A stretch of 43,157 bases of DNA. Source: an uncultured Mucilaginibacter sp. (lineage in GTDB: Bacteria; Bacteroidota; Bacteroidia; Sphingobacteriales; Sphingobacteriaceae). A model generated the notes under the pieces. The model did not search any database and was not told where the DNA came from. It saw only the letters and a program-made list of their open reading frames with translations. Both the position numbers and the translations under genes were made by a program. Numbering within the stretch: position 1 is the first letter of the stretch; every line of letters begins with the position of its first letter. Positions 24,602 to 32,612 of this stretch are shown piece by piece. The stretch is taken from assembly GCF_903893715.1 (NCBI RefSeq), contig NZ_CAITNG010000152.1:1-43157 (forward strand). Direction: 5' to 3'.

Positions 24602-26089
24602 TTATAATGTTACACCGCTTTTAAATATCGCGATTTCGCGGAAGCCGGCGCGCTCGTGATTGGCTTTTTCGCCGTTGGCAATACGGATGATCTTGTCGAC
24701 CAATTCTTCCAAGCCTTCGTCGAAAGTTTTGTCTTCAGCCAAAGGGCCTGCATTATAGTCTATCCAGTGGGGTTTGTTCTTAGCCAACTCGGAGTTGGTC
24801 GATATCTTTAAGGTAGGGATAAAGCTACCGAAGGGTGTACCGCGGCCAGTGGTAAACAATACCATGTGGCAACCCGATGCCCCTAAAGCTGTGGTAGATA
24901 CCAGGTCGTTACCCGGCGAGCTTAACAAGTTTAAACCTTTGGTATGCAGGCGTTCGCCGTATTTTAGTACATCTACCACAGTGGCAATACCGCCTTTTTG
25001 GGTACATCCTAACGATTTATCTTCCAAGGTAGTGATACCGCCTGCCTTGTTACCCGGTGAAGGGTTTTCGTAGATGGGTTGTTTAAGGTCGATGAAGTAT
25101 TGTTTGAAATCGTTGATAAGGTGTACTGTTTTGTCGAACACTTCGGGGCTGATGCAACGGTCCATCAGGATGGTTTCGGCACCAAACATTTCAGGTACTT
25201 CAGTCAAAGTGGTAGTACCGCCCTGGCTGATCAGGAAATCGGAAAAATAACCTACCAATGGGTTGGCTGTAATACCCGATAAACCATCGGAGCCACCGCA
25301 TTTTAAGCCCACTTTCAGTTCGGATAGCGAAACAGGTTCGCGTACGTCCTTGCTTACCTCAGCATAAATCTCTTTTAGCAAGGCAATAGCGTCGCTCACT
25401 TCATCCTGTACCTTTTGGGTTGACATGAATTTGATGCGGCTGCGGTCGAAATCGCCCAGTGAGTCGGCAAACTCGTCGATTTTGTTGTTTTCGCAACCTA
25501 AACCTAATACCAATACGCCGCCGGCATTGGGGTGCATGGCAATATCGCCTAAAATTTGGCGGGTGTTTACGTGGTCGTCGCCCAGTTGTGAGCAGCCGTA
25601 GTTGTGTTTAAACACTTCCATGCCATCAATACCGGTAGGGTTAACCTCGGCTTTAAACTCACGGATAATTTGTTCAGCAATACCGTTAACGCAACCTACG
25701 GTCGGTACAATCCAGATTTCGTTACGGATGCCCACTTCGCCATTTTTACGGCGGTAGCCGTTAAAGGTAAGGTGTTTATCCTTATGCGGCAATTCGGCAA
25801 AATGCGGGTTGTAGCTGTAATCAAATACTTCGCCCAGTTTGGTGCGTACGTTGTGTACGTGTACGTGCTCGCCGGTTTTGATGGCTTGAGTAGCTTTACC
25901 AATAGGATAGCCGTATTTGGTGATATCGCCGCCTTCGGCAATATCAGTTAGGGCTATTTTATGGCCTTTTTCCACATCGTTCAACAAAACGATGTTTTTG
26001 CCGTCAACGTTGATAGTTTCGCCTGCCGTGAAGTTTCTTAAAGCAATAACAACGTTGTCGCGCGAATTGATTTTAATGAGTTCTTTCAT
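24602..26089 (-). CDS. uxaA: Altronate dehydratase, UxaA family
   Basis: A 495-residue UxaA-family dehydratase: an N-terminal SAF domain (about 1-95, ending HVHVHNVRT) and a C-terminal catalytic domain with FNGYRRKNGEVGIRNEIWIVPTVGC, FKHNYGCSQLGDD and LKCGGSDGLSGI. Conserved Cys and His/Asp residues bind the metal or iron cofactor. It converts D-altronate to 2-keto-3-deoxygluconate in galacturonate catabolism. It lies 9 bases after uxaB and is clearly in the same operon. Galactarate dehydratase is the nearest alternative; the uxaB partner favours altronate. Confidence 0.93.
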   Translation of the reverse strand: MKELIKINSRDNVVIALRNFTAGETINVDGKNIVLLNDVEKGHKIALTDIAEGGDITKYGYPIGKATQAIKTGEHVHVHNVRTKLGEVFDYSYNPHFAELPHKDKHLTFNGYRRKNGEVGIRNEIWIVPTVGCVNGIAEQIIREFKAEVNPTGIDGMEVFKHNYGCSQLGDDHVNTRQILGDIAMHPNAGGVLVLGLGCENNKIDEFADSLGDFDRSRIKFMSTQKVQDEVSDAIALLKEIYAEVSKDVREPVSLSELKVGLKCGGSDGLSGITANPLVGYFSDFLISQGGTTTLTEVPEMFGAETILMDRCISPEVFDKTVHLINDFKQYFIDLKQPIYENPSPGNKAGGITTLEDKSLGCTQKGGIATVVDVLKYGERLHTKGLNLLSSPGNDLVSTTALGASGCHMVLFTTGRGTPFGSFIPTLKISTNSELAKNKPHWIDYNAGPLAEDKTFDEGLEELVDKIIRIANGEKANHERAGFREIAIFKSGVTL

Positions 26090-26098
26090 TCTTTTTAC

Positions 26099-27544
26099 TT
26101 ATATCATTTCGATGGCTTTTTGCATGCCAAATTTTTCAATATTGATGAGGTGTCTGGTAACCGCATCGGTTAAGCCTGCAACTTTGTTCAGGTCCATTTT
26201 CCAGTTCTTTTCCAAACCTAAAATATCGGTTACAACGGTTTTTAACGAAGCATCGCTACCATCGGCTTTTGCCCAGGTATCTTTCATTAAAGCCAAGAGG
26301 GTAGGGTCGTCGTTCAGGGCGATGGTTTCTTCGCCGCGTTTGCCTTTGTAGAAAGCGATGGTTGATGCCAAAGAGAACGCCAAATGTTGCGGAATAGTGC
26401 CTTTGCGTTTGATATACTCTAAAACCGACGGTAATACACGGGTTTCGAACTTTGACCATGAGTTTAATGAAATACTCATGAGCAAGTGTTTGATGTATGG
26501 ATTACGGAAACGGTCCATTACTTCGGCAGCAAACTGCTGTAATTCTTCGTCAGGAAGATCTAAAGTTGGGCATATCTCATCGAACGTTGCCGCTTTGATA
26601 AATTTACCCACTACAGGGTGTTCTACTGCTTCGCGCACGGTATCTATCCCGTAAAGGTAAGCAACAGGTACCAGCGTAGTGTGTACGCCGTTCAGTATCC
26701 TTACTTTACGTGTGCGGTAAGGCGTAACATCCTTAACGTATAACACATTGAGACCAATAGATGGGAAGGGCAGTTCTTTTTGCAGACTTTCAGGCGCTTC
26801 AATCACCCAAAGGTGGAAGTGCTCACCTTCAACTACCTGATTATCAGTATAGCCTAATTCGGCAGTAATTTCGGGCATGCGCTCGCGTGGGTAGCCGGGA
26901 ACGATCCTATCCACCAAAGTATTGCTCCAGGTACATGCTGTGTTTAACCAGTTTACAAAAGCGGCTTCGTAACCCCATTTTTCTGACAATTGTAGTATAA
27001 TGCGTTTTAAGTTATCGGCATTCTTCTCGATCAGCTCGCAAGGGATAATGTGCATACCTTTTGATGCATCGCCTTTAAAGGTATCGTAGCGGTGCTTTAA
27101 CCAAACAGCCAGTTTTGCCGGGAACGAGTTTGGCGGGGTAGCTGTTGGCAGGTCAGTGTCATCGTAAGCAATACCCGATTCTGTGGTATTCGATATGACA
27201 TAGCGCATATCGGGGTTTTCGGCAGTTTTTAAATACTCAGCATATTGCTCGTATACTTTAATACCACGGCTGATGACGTTGATGGTTTCGTGGGTGCTTT
27301 CGGCTTTACCGTTTTTAAGACCGCGCATGTAAAGGGTGTACAAACCGTCTTGTTCGTTCAGCATATCAACCATACCCTGAGGGATGGCCTGCACTACCAC
27401 TACCGAGCCGTTAAAGTTGGCTTTTTTATTCAATTCGTTAAACATCCAGTCGACAAAGCAGCGTAAAAAGTTGCCTTCGCCAAATTGTAATACCTTTTCG
27501 GGGAATGTTTTGTAGGCCGGATAAGAGCTTTTATTCAATTGCAT
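26099..27544 (-). CDS. uxaB: Tagaturonate reductase (altronate oxidoreductase)
   Basis: A 481-residue member of the mannitol/polyol dehydrogenase family. It has the UxaB start KVLQFGEGNFLRCFVDWM (the FGxGNFxR nucleotide-binding motif), TWSNTLVDRIVPGYP and KVRILNGVHTTLVPVAYL with the catalytic Lys and Asn. It reduces tagaturonate to altronate with NADH; UxaA then dehydrates the product. This operon covers the two middle steps of galacturonate breakdown. UxaC, KdgK and KdgA are not in the window. Confidence 0.93.
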   Translation of the reverse strand: MQLNKSSYPAYKTFPEKVLQFGEGNFLRCFVDWMFNELNKKANFNGSVVVVQAIPQGMVDMLNEQDGLYTLYMRGLKNGKAESTHETINVISRGIKVYEQYAEYLKTAENPDMRYVISNTTESGIAYDDTDLPTATPPNSFPAKLAVWLKHRYDTFKGDASKGMHIIPCELIEKNADNLKRIILQLSEKWGYEAAFVNWLNTACTWSNTLVDRIVPGYPRERMPEITAELGYTDNQVVEGEHFHLWVIEAPESLQKELPFPSIGLNVLYVKDVTPYRTRKVRILNGVHTTLVPVAYLYGIDTVREAVEHPVVGKFIKAATFDEICPTLDLPDEELQQFAAEVMDRFRNPYIKHLLMSISLNSWSKFETRVLPSVLEYIKRKGTIPQHLAFSLASTIAFYKGKRGEETIALNDDPTLLALMKDTWAKADGSDASLKTVVTDILGLEKNWKMDLNKVAGLTDAVTRHLINIEKFGMQKAIEMI

Positions 27545-27641
27545 TTTGTATAAATAATTGGTTTACGGCGCTAAAAGTAAATAATGCGAAATGAATAACT
27601 GTCATGATTAACCGTAATTATTAACGGGAACGATTGCACTG

Positions 27642-27690
27642 GATGTGCAAAGGTTTAAATGTGTCCCGATAGCTATCGTGATGCAAATGA
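27642..27690 (-). repeat. Composite palindromic repeat, copy 2 (inverted)
   Basis: The minus strand reads TCATTTGCATCACGATAGCT then ATCGGGACACATTTAAACC and TTTGCACATC. It matches the composite at 11621-11667 and 31044-31091, with the palindrome at 27664-27681 carrying one mismatch. It sits in the divergent gap between uxaB and the lipoprotein gene; nothing else is evident in that 241-base gap. Confidence 0.75.
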
Positions 27691-27785
27691 CCCGGAACGT
27701 GCTTCTGAATAGTAGTTGAAACAATATCGTTTATCATACCGTATAACAAGCCATTTAAAACCCTATTTAAAATTAAACAATTGAT

Positions 27786-28268
27786 ATGAAAAGATTATTA
27801 CCATTAGTATTGCTCTTCGCGGTACTTATTGCAGGGTGCGATAAAGGCACTATAGTATTAACTCAACCCGATCCGGCCAACCCGATAGTGGGCGATTGGA
27901 AACAACAATCGGAAGTGGTTACTTTATTTGTTTCGGGTGCGCAAGTTGCTCAAAAAAGCATCCCGGTTAACACCAATAACTATGTTGAGTTTCGCAGTAC
28001 CGGCGTATTGGCCAATTACACCTATGTTATAGCAAATAACTATACCGAAACAGATGGCACTTTTCTTTCGTCGAACAATAACACCACCCTGAGCATGACG
28101 GCCCAAGGGTATACACAAACCTTTCAAACCAATTTTACCAATAGCAATAATACCGTAACGCTTACCGGCTCAGGTGTTTCGGCTACAGGTTTGTTAACTT
28201 ATACCATCAATGGTGTAACCTATCAGGCCGATGCAGCTACCGCTGTTATTACCATGACGAGGATGTAA
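27786..28268 (+). CDS. Lipocalin-like lipoprotein, function unknown
   Basis: A 160-residue lipoprotein: signal peptide MKRLLPLVLLFAVLIAG with the lipobox LIAG-C (Cys18), followed by Asp-Lys. The mature part has GDWKQQSEVV near its start and alternating Thr/Asn-rich strands (NNYTETDGTFLSSNNNTTLS, GYTQTFQTNF), the pattern of small lipocalin-like beta barrels common in this phylum. It probably sits in the outer membrane, facing the periplasm or exterior. It is monocistronic with a very strong terminator. No ligand can be inferred. Confidence 0.82.
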   Translation: MKRLLPLVLLFAVLIAGCDKGTIVLTQPDPANPIVGDWKQQSEVVTLFVSGAQVAQKSIPVNTNNYVEFRSTGVLANYTYVIANNYTETDGTFLSSNNNTTLSMTAQGYTQTFQTNFTNSNNTVTLTGSGVSATGLLTYTINGVTYQADAATAVITMTRM

Positions 28269-28308
28269 TTGTTGTTTCAACGGACAAATAGTTAATATAT
28301 AATTTAAA

Positions 28309-28350
28309 GGCTCGACAACTTTTTTAAAAGTTGTCGAGCCTCTTTGTTTT
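28309..28350 (+). terminator. Strong intrinsic terminator after the lipoprotein gene
   Basis: GGCTCGACAACTTTT (28309-28323) and AAAAGTTGTCGAGCC (28326-28340) form a perfect 15-bp stem with a 2-base loop, followed by TCTTTGTTTT. It may also stop the convergent reductase gene. Confidence 0.92.
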
Positions 28351-28389
28351 AACCTGAAGATGAATGAAGGACCACCCGGTTCTTTAGAC

Positions 28390-28956
28390 TTATTCCTTTA
28401 CATAGTGCATACCCACCACTCCGTTTTTTAACATTACGCTTTCGGCCAATTTAAGCTTGATGGACGTTTTTAAATCCCCGAAAAGAGGAGTGCCCACACC
28501 GAGGATGATGGGGTTGTAAAACAACCAATAATCGTCGATCAAATTATCTTGCATTAGCGAGCGGACAAGCGTTGGGCTGCCAAACATGACGATATCGGCA
28601 CCGGGCTGTTGTTTTAGTTTGTTGATATAGGCCGGCACGTCGGTGCTAACAACGGTCTTTTTAGGGTCGTTGGAAGGGGGCAGCGTTGTGGATATGATGA
28701 CTTTATCGACCGTTTTGTACCATGCGGCATGGTTGATAGCGTGCTTGCTGGCATCGGGCGCGTCGGCAGCGGTGGGCCAGTAAGCATCCATAATTTGGAA
28801 GGTGCCGTGGCCGTACAGGGCCAGGTCTGACTGTGCGCTTTGCTTTTCGGAGTATTCGAACAATTCATCGCTGATGTTTACCCATTCGAGGCCGCCTGTG
28901 GCGCTATTGGTACGCCCGTCGAGCGAGACGTGCATAAATGAAACTAATCTTCGCAT
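28390..28956 (-). CDS. Dihydrofolate reductase family protein (RibD C-terminal domain)
   Basis: A 188-residue protein of the RibD-C/DHFR superfamily. It shows RRLVSFMHVSLDGR at the start, ALYGHGTFQIMDAYWP, VDKVIISTTL, IVMFGSPTLVRSLMQDNLIDDYWLFYNPIILG and GTPLFGD. These proteins bind NADPH; RibD itself reduces a riboflavin precursor, but stand-alone copies have unknown substrates. Start ATG 28956 is chosen because the farther GTG at 28977 overlaps the promoter element TAAGTTTG (28977-28984). It is monocistronic and convergent with the lipoprotein gene. Confidence 0.88.
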   Translation of the reverse strand: MRRLVSFMHVSLDGRTNSATGGLEWVNISDELFEYSEKQSAQSDLALYGHGTFQIMDAYWPTAADAPDASKHAINHAAWYKTVDKVIISTTLPPSNDPKKTVVSTDVPAYINKLKQQPGADIVMFGSPTLVRSLMQDNLIDDYWLFYNPIILGVGTPLFGDLKTSIKLKLAESVMLKNGVVGMHYVKE

Positions 28957-28976
28957 GTTATTGGTGTTTAATTGCA

Positions 28977-28984
28977 CAAACTTA
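28977..28984 (-). promoter_or_regulatory. Promoter -7 element of the RibD-C-like gene
   Basis: On the minus strand TAAGTTTG matches TAnnTTTG exactly, 20 bases upstream of the ATG at 28956. It leaves a leader of only about 15 bases and argues against the upstream GTG start. Confidence 0.55.
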
Positions 28985-29133
28985 TTGAAATATAGATTTA
29001 AAAAAAAGGGTGGATTACGACAAATTAGGGGGCGTTGAAAACGTTAAACTATAATAAGCACTCGTTACAAACGAGCGCAGGATGTAAAATATCATATTGA
29101 ATACCTAATTTTAATCCAACAAAAACAAACATC

Positions 29134-29547
29134 ATGAACAGCAATGTAAAGCAGGCCGTACCCTTTTTTATGGTGGCCGATATACAGGCTTCGCTGCGTT
29201 TTTACGTGGATGGGCTGGGTTTTGAGATGCAAAACAAATGGATAAACAACGGCAAACTGGCCTGGTGCTGGCTGGCGATAGGTGGGGCGGCCATTATGCT
29301 GCAGGAGCACGTTATCGGCTTTAAACCTTTAGGCAAAAAGGGCGAAGGCGTATCGGTTTGTTTTCAATGTGCCGATGCGCTGGCCATTTATGATGATGCT
29401 CTTGCAAAAGGACTAAACCCTAAAGAACCCTTTGTAGGCAACGGTATGTGGGTATGCGCTTTTACCGACCCTGATGGTTATAAGATTGATTTTGAAAGCC
29501 CGACCGATGCGAAGGAAGAAACGACGTTGAGCGAGTGGAAGCGGTGA
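29134..29547 (+). CDS. VOC family protein (glyoxalase/bleomycin-resistance fold)
   Basis: A 137-residue protein with two beta-alpha-beta-beta-beta modules: AVPFFMVADIQASLRFYVDGLGFEMQNKW, then GVSVCFQCADALAIYDDALAKGL, ending CAFTDPDGYKIDFESPTD. The DPDGxxIxFxxP end carries the usual metal-ligand Glu. VOC proteins include isomerases, dioxygenases and drug-binding proteins; the sequence alone does not choose among them. It is monocistronic. The upstream sequence contains a small CTCGTT-ACA-AACGAG hairpin (29061-29075). Confidence 0.88.
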   Translation: MNSNVKQAVPFFMVADIQASLRFYVDGLGFEMQNKWINNGKLAWCWLAIGGAAIMLQEHVIGFKPLGKKGEGVSVCFQCADALAIYDDALAKGLNPKEPFVGNGMWVCAFTDPDGYKIDFESPTDAKEETTLSEWKR

Positions 29548-29554
29548 GGGGCAT

Positions 29555-30325
29555 TTAATCGTTTGAGATGTCGATATAACGGCTGACCAATTTTCGATTT
29601 TTTATCAGCCAAACTGCGCTGTAAGAACCCGCTCCATCACTATTTTGACTCATATATAGGTATATATTCCCCTTTTTATCAAAGTAAACATTCATACTAT
29701 TTATATTTGGTTCAAACAAGTCGTTGTAGCTATACGGCGGTATGTCGACAACCTGTCCGTGTATTTTTAGAGATATGCCACTTAATTCGTTATGTGGCAT
29801 ATTCTCGTCTGTACCATAAAACTGCCTGCCATCTATTTTTGCAATACCCGCATCGCAATTTGAACATGAACCGCTTTTGGTTATCTTATGCTCTTTAACG
29901 ATAAAGGCCTTAGTTGTTAAAGTTAGTAACAGGGAGTCGTTTTTAATGATAACTTTATTTATAGATACCTGACGGTGATTTATCGCCTTATCTATATGTG
30001 GCAGGTTTTCAATCGGAATAAACCTGTTACTGTAAATGTAACCTTCAGTGGGTGCATAGGGTGCACTGCCTACTTTTTTTATGTTACCGGTAGTATAATC
30101 TGTAAAACAAGTGTTTTCGAAGAGAACTTTCACCCACAAGTCTTTTATGCTTTCACTGTCGTATGAAAATATTTGGTTTTCATATAATTTGTCAACTATT
30201 TCGGTATTTGCTCCTTTGCCTTTTCTTACATTTACAAAACCGTCGGGGTCATTGATAATGGCCAATTGGGCTTGGGTACTGGTCAAAATGCCGGTAAAAA
30301 ACAAAAATAGTAGACACTTTTTCAT
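29555..30325 (-). CDS. Secreted SH3-like domain protein, function unknown
   Basis: A protein of about 256 residues with a signal peptide (MKKCLLFLFFTGILTSTQAQ) and an N-terminal bacterial SH3-like segment (DPDGFVNVRKGKGANTEIVDKL), followed by a beta-rich domain of unknown type. ATG 30325 is preferred: the farther ATG at 30340 overlaps the stop of the upstream gene and precedes the signal peptide with five extra residues. It lies 4 bases after the TonB C-terminal protein gene and probably shares its transcript. SH3b domains often bind cell-wall peptides, but here that is only a suggestion. Confidence 0.75.
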   Translation of the reverse strand: MKKCLLFLFFTGILTSTQAQLAIINDPDGFVNVRKGKGANTEIVDKLYENQIFSYDSESIKDLWVKVLFENTCFTDYTTGNIKKVGSAPYAPTEGYIYSNRFIPIENLPHIDKAINHRQVSINKVIIKNDSLLLTLTTKAFIVKEHKITKSGSCSNCDAGIAKIDGRQFYGTDENMPHNELSGISLKIHGQVVDIPPYSYNDLFEPNINSMNVYFDKKGNIYLYMSQNSDGAGSYSAVWLIKNRKLVSRYIDISND

Positions 30326-30329
30326 CCTA

Positions 30330-30728
30330 TCATAAAACAAAATTTACCGGGATAAAATATTGCACACGCCGTTTTATGCCGCCTTGTGTACCGGGTGTCC
30401 AGTTTCCGGCTGCCTTTACTACCCGTACAGCTTCTATGCCCAACGCTTCGGCAGGCGTGCGCACTACTTTAATATCCGTCAGGCTGCCATCTCTTTCAAC
30501 GACAACTTGCATGATTACCTTGCCTTGCACATGGTCCGCTTTTTCTCTTGCAGGGTATTGGATATGGTCGGTAATGTATTTGTAAAACGCTGCGCTGCCA
30601 TTGGTCGGTACAGGTTGAACCTCAACGGCGGTATACACAGCATTTGTATCGGTTATGGCAACTGTATTTTGCGCTTTCAAACTGATATTGGCGAAAAGTA
30701 AGATGGCTAGTAAGAAGTACTTTTTCAT
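30330..30728 (-). CDS. TonB C-terminal domain protein (secreted)
   Basis: A 132-residue protein with a signal peptide (MKKYFLLAILLFANISLKAQ) and a TonB C-terminal domain (about 45-132) including GKVIMQVVVERDGSLTDIKV, EALGIEAVRVVKAAGNWTPG and the closing VQYFIPVNF. TonB domains transmit energy to outer-membrane receptors. This copy lacks the N-terminal membrane anchor and Pro-rich spacer of true TonB, so it is a soluble periplasmic version of a type frequent in Bacteroidota. It is first in a two-gene unit with the SH3-like protein. Confidence 0.88.
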   Translation of the reverse strand: MKKYFLLAILLFANISLKAQNTVAITDTNAVYTAVEVQPVPTNGSAAFYKYITDHIQYPAREKADHVQGKVIMQVVVERDGSLTDIKVVRTPAEALGIEAVRVVKAAGNWTPGTQGGIKRRVQYFIPVNFVL

Positions 30729-30817
30729 AAATTGTTATTTATGTTAAACATAGTTAAAAATTCACGAATTGCTATTCGGGATTTTTATTTGCGGAAATTT
30801 TTCGCTATATTGTATGG

Positions 30818-31116
30818 AATGGCGCAGAGCGCAAGGAGCGGAGCGTAAAGCGTTATTTTAGAATCAAGAACCGAGAATTAAGAAAAAAATGAAACACCCA
30901 TATTTACCCATATTTTTTGCCATTAGGTCATCGAGGCATTAAGTCATTTTTAATTTGCACATTTACAAATACGCACATTAATACAACACCCATAAATACC
31001 CATGTATTTCGTGATTGAGTCATTGATCATTAATTCATTTTTAATTTGCATCCCGATAGCTATCGGGAGCACATTTACTCATTCGCACATTCAATCAACA
31101 CCCATAAATACCCATA
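30818..31116 (+). repeat. Dense intergenic repeat cluster upstream of the DUF3472 gene
   Basis: The 30729-31119 gap is a mosaic of every repeat family seen in the window. In order it holds GGCGCAGAGCGCAAGGAGCG (about 30826), AGAATCAAGAACCGAGAATT (30860), ACACCCATATTTACCCAT (30894-30911), ATTTGCACATTTACAAATAC (30951), ACACCCATAAATACCCAT (30986-31003), the composite palindromic repeat (31044-31091) with TCCCGATAGCTATCGGGA at 31051-31068, and ACACCCATAAATACCCAT (31098-31115), ending 4 bases before the start codon. No gene is seen in the gap. Confidence 0.85.
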
Positions 31117-31119
31117 GTG

Positions 31120-32436
31120 ATGTTAAGGAAATCGGTTAAAGCGTCAATCAGTTTCATACTTGTACTCTTGTTTGCTGCGCACGCGTCAGCTGAAACGGTT
31201 TTAAAGCCCGATAGCGCTATTAAAGTACCTGTTGGCGGCAATGGCTGGCTCAACAAGGGCGCGAGGGCGGTAATTGGTGATAAGGGTTTGAGCGGCTGGT
31301 CGGCAAAAGGGGATACGTTGAGTGTTTATGTTTACCTGCAGGCTGCGGGTAGTTTAGATATATCGGTAAGGTTATTGGTGCCCGATGGCCAAAGTAAACT
31401 GATGCTGATAGCAGGTAAACAGCGGTTTATAAAAACAGTAAGGGGCAAGGATACTACGGTTGTTAATTTTGGTAAGATTGCCGTCGTTCAACCCGGTTAC
31501 CGGCGGCTTAAATTGGTGGGGCTATTTAAAACAGGTACTGTTTTTGCAGATGTGTCGGATTTTGTATTGAGCGGTACGGCCTTATTAAAAGGCGCGGCGT
31601 ACGTAAAAAATAATGAGGGTAATTATTACTATTGGGGGCACAGGGGGCCTTCGGTGCATTTAAGCTATAAGGTGCCGGCCGGCACAACGGGCAAGGTGGA
31701 GTGGTTTTATAACGAGGTTACGGTAAAACCGGGCGATGACGTAATCGGCTCTTATTTTATGGCCGATGGGTTTTCGGTTGGGTATTTTGGGATGCAGGTC
31801 AATTCGGCAACCGAGCGGCGCCTGCTGTTTTCGGTGTGGAGCCCGTTTAGTACGGACGACAAAAACAAAGTGCCGGACAGTCTCAAAATAAAAATGCTGA
31901 CCAAGGGCGCCCTGGTGCATTCGGGCGAGTTTGGGGGCGAAGGGTCGGGCGGACAAAGCTACCTGGTGTATCCCTGGAAAGCAGGTAAAACCTATTGCTT
32001 TTTGATGCACGCCGAACCTGATGCAGCTACCAGGACGACGATATTTACAGCCTATTTTAAAGAGAAAGCCGAAAGTGCCTGGCAACCAATGGCGAGCTTT
32101 AGGCGGCCGCAAACAGTAACCTATTTAAAAGGCCTGCACTCCTTTTTGGAGAACTTTGAGCCCGAAATGGGCAATGTTACGCGTAAGGTGTTTTTTGGCA
32201 ATGAGTGGATGGTGGATGATTCGGGTAAATGGTTCCCGGTAACCGATGCTGTTTTTACAGGGGATGCCACGGCCAACATCAATTACCGTAAAGATTATAG
32301 CGGCGGGGTAAAGGGTAACCTGTTTTATTTGCGCAATTGTGGCTTTTTTGACGATTTTACGAAACTTAAGACCAATTTAACAAGACAATCGGGGAGCGAG
32401 AAACACCCGGATATTGAATGGAAACTGTTGCCTTGA
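31120..32436 (+). CDS. Secreted DUF5077/DUF3472 protein
   Basis: A 438-residue exported protein with a signal peptide ending near HASA. The N-terminal part (about 30-150; GGNGWLNKGARAVIGDKGLSGW onward) fits DUF5077, a beta-sandwich. The rest fits DUF3472 (YYYWGHRGPSVHLSYKVP, YFMADGFSVGYFGMQVNS, FSVWSPFSTDD, YLVYPWKAGKTYCFLMHAEP). This pair is common in secreted Bacteroidota proteins, often near glycan-degradation genes; the function is not established. The ATG at 31120 is preferred over the GTG at 31117. The region immediately before the start is a repeat copy, leaving no ordinary leader. Confidence 0.85.
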   Translation: MLRKSVKASISFILVLLFAAHASAETVLKPDSAIKVPVGGNGWLNKGARAVIGDKGLSGWSAKGDTLSVYVYLQAAGSLDISVRLLVPDGQSKLMLIAGKQRFIKTVRGKDTTVVNFGKIAVVQPGYRRLKLVGLFKTGTVFADVSDFVLSGTALLKGAAYVKNNEGNYYYWGHRGPSVHLSYKVPAGTTGKVEWFYNEVTVKPGDDVIGSYFMADGFSVGYFGMQVNSATERRLLFSVWSPFSTDDKNKVPDSLKIKMLTKGALVHSGEFGGEGSGGQSYLVYPWKAGKTYCFLMHAEPDAATRTTIFTAYFKEKAESAWQPMASFRRPQTVTYLKGLHSFLENFEPEMGNVTRKVFFGNEWMVDDSGKWFPVTDAVFTGDATANINYRKDYSGGVKGNLFYLRNCGFFDDFTKLKTNLTRQSGSEKHPDIEWKLLP

Positions 32437-32488
32437 TTTGCCGATAAAAGAACAAGGAGCAAGGATGAAAGAAAAAACAAAACTAAAT

Positions 32489-32567
32489 ATACCCATAATT
32501 ACCCATAGCGTTTATAATTTGCCGTTACCTTATCAGCACATACGCACATTTACTCATTTGCACATTG
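32489..32567 (+). repeat. ACCCATAATTACCCAT and GCACATTTACTCATTTGCACAT repeats upstream of bioB
   Basis: ATACCCATAATTACCCAT (32489-32506) is followed by CAGCACATACGCACATTTAC and TCATTTGCACATTG (to 32567). This is the order seen upstream of the DUF3472 gene, but without the palindrome. The last TTG of the tract is also the candidate -33 element of bioB. Confidence 0.7.
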
Positions 32568-32592
32568 AAACATAGTTTTTTTTATATTTTTG
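32565..32592 (+). promoter_or_regulatory. bioB: Probable bioB promoter
   Basis: TTG (32565-32567), 17 bases, then TATTTTTG (32585-32592), an exact TAnnTTTG match, 20 bases before the ATG. The leader is only about 14 bases, so no riboswitch fits here. Confidence 0.6.
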
Positions 32593-32612
32593 AGGCTACA
32601 TAATTTTATACC

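Noticed and set aside
29061..29075. CTCGTT-ACA-AACGAG hairpin upstream of the VOC gene as an operator
   Set aside because: Only six base pairs and no second copy in the window, so chance cannot be excluded.
32437..32612. Riboswitch or biotin operator upstream of bioB
   Set aside because: The likely leader is about 14 bases; upstream sequence is dispersed repeats with no recognisable BirA-type dyad.
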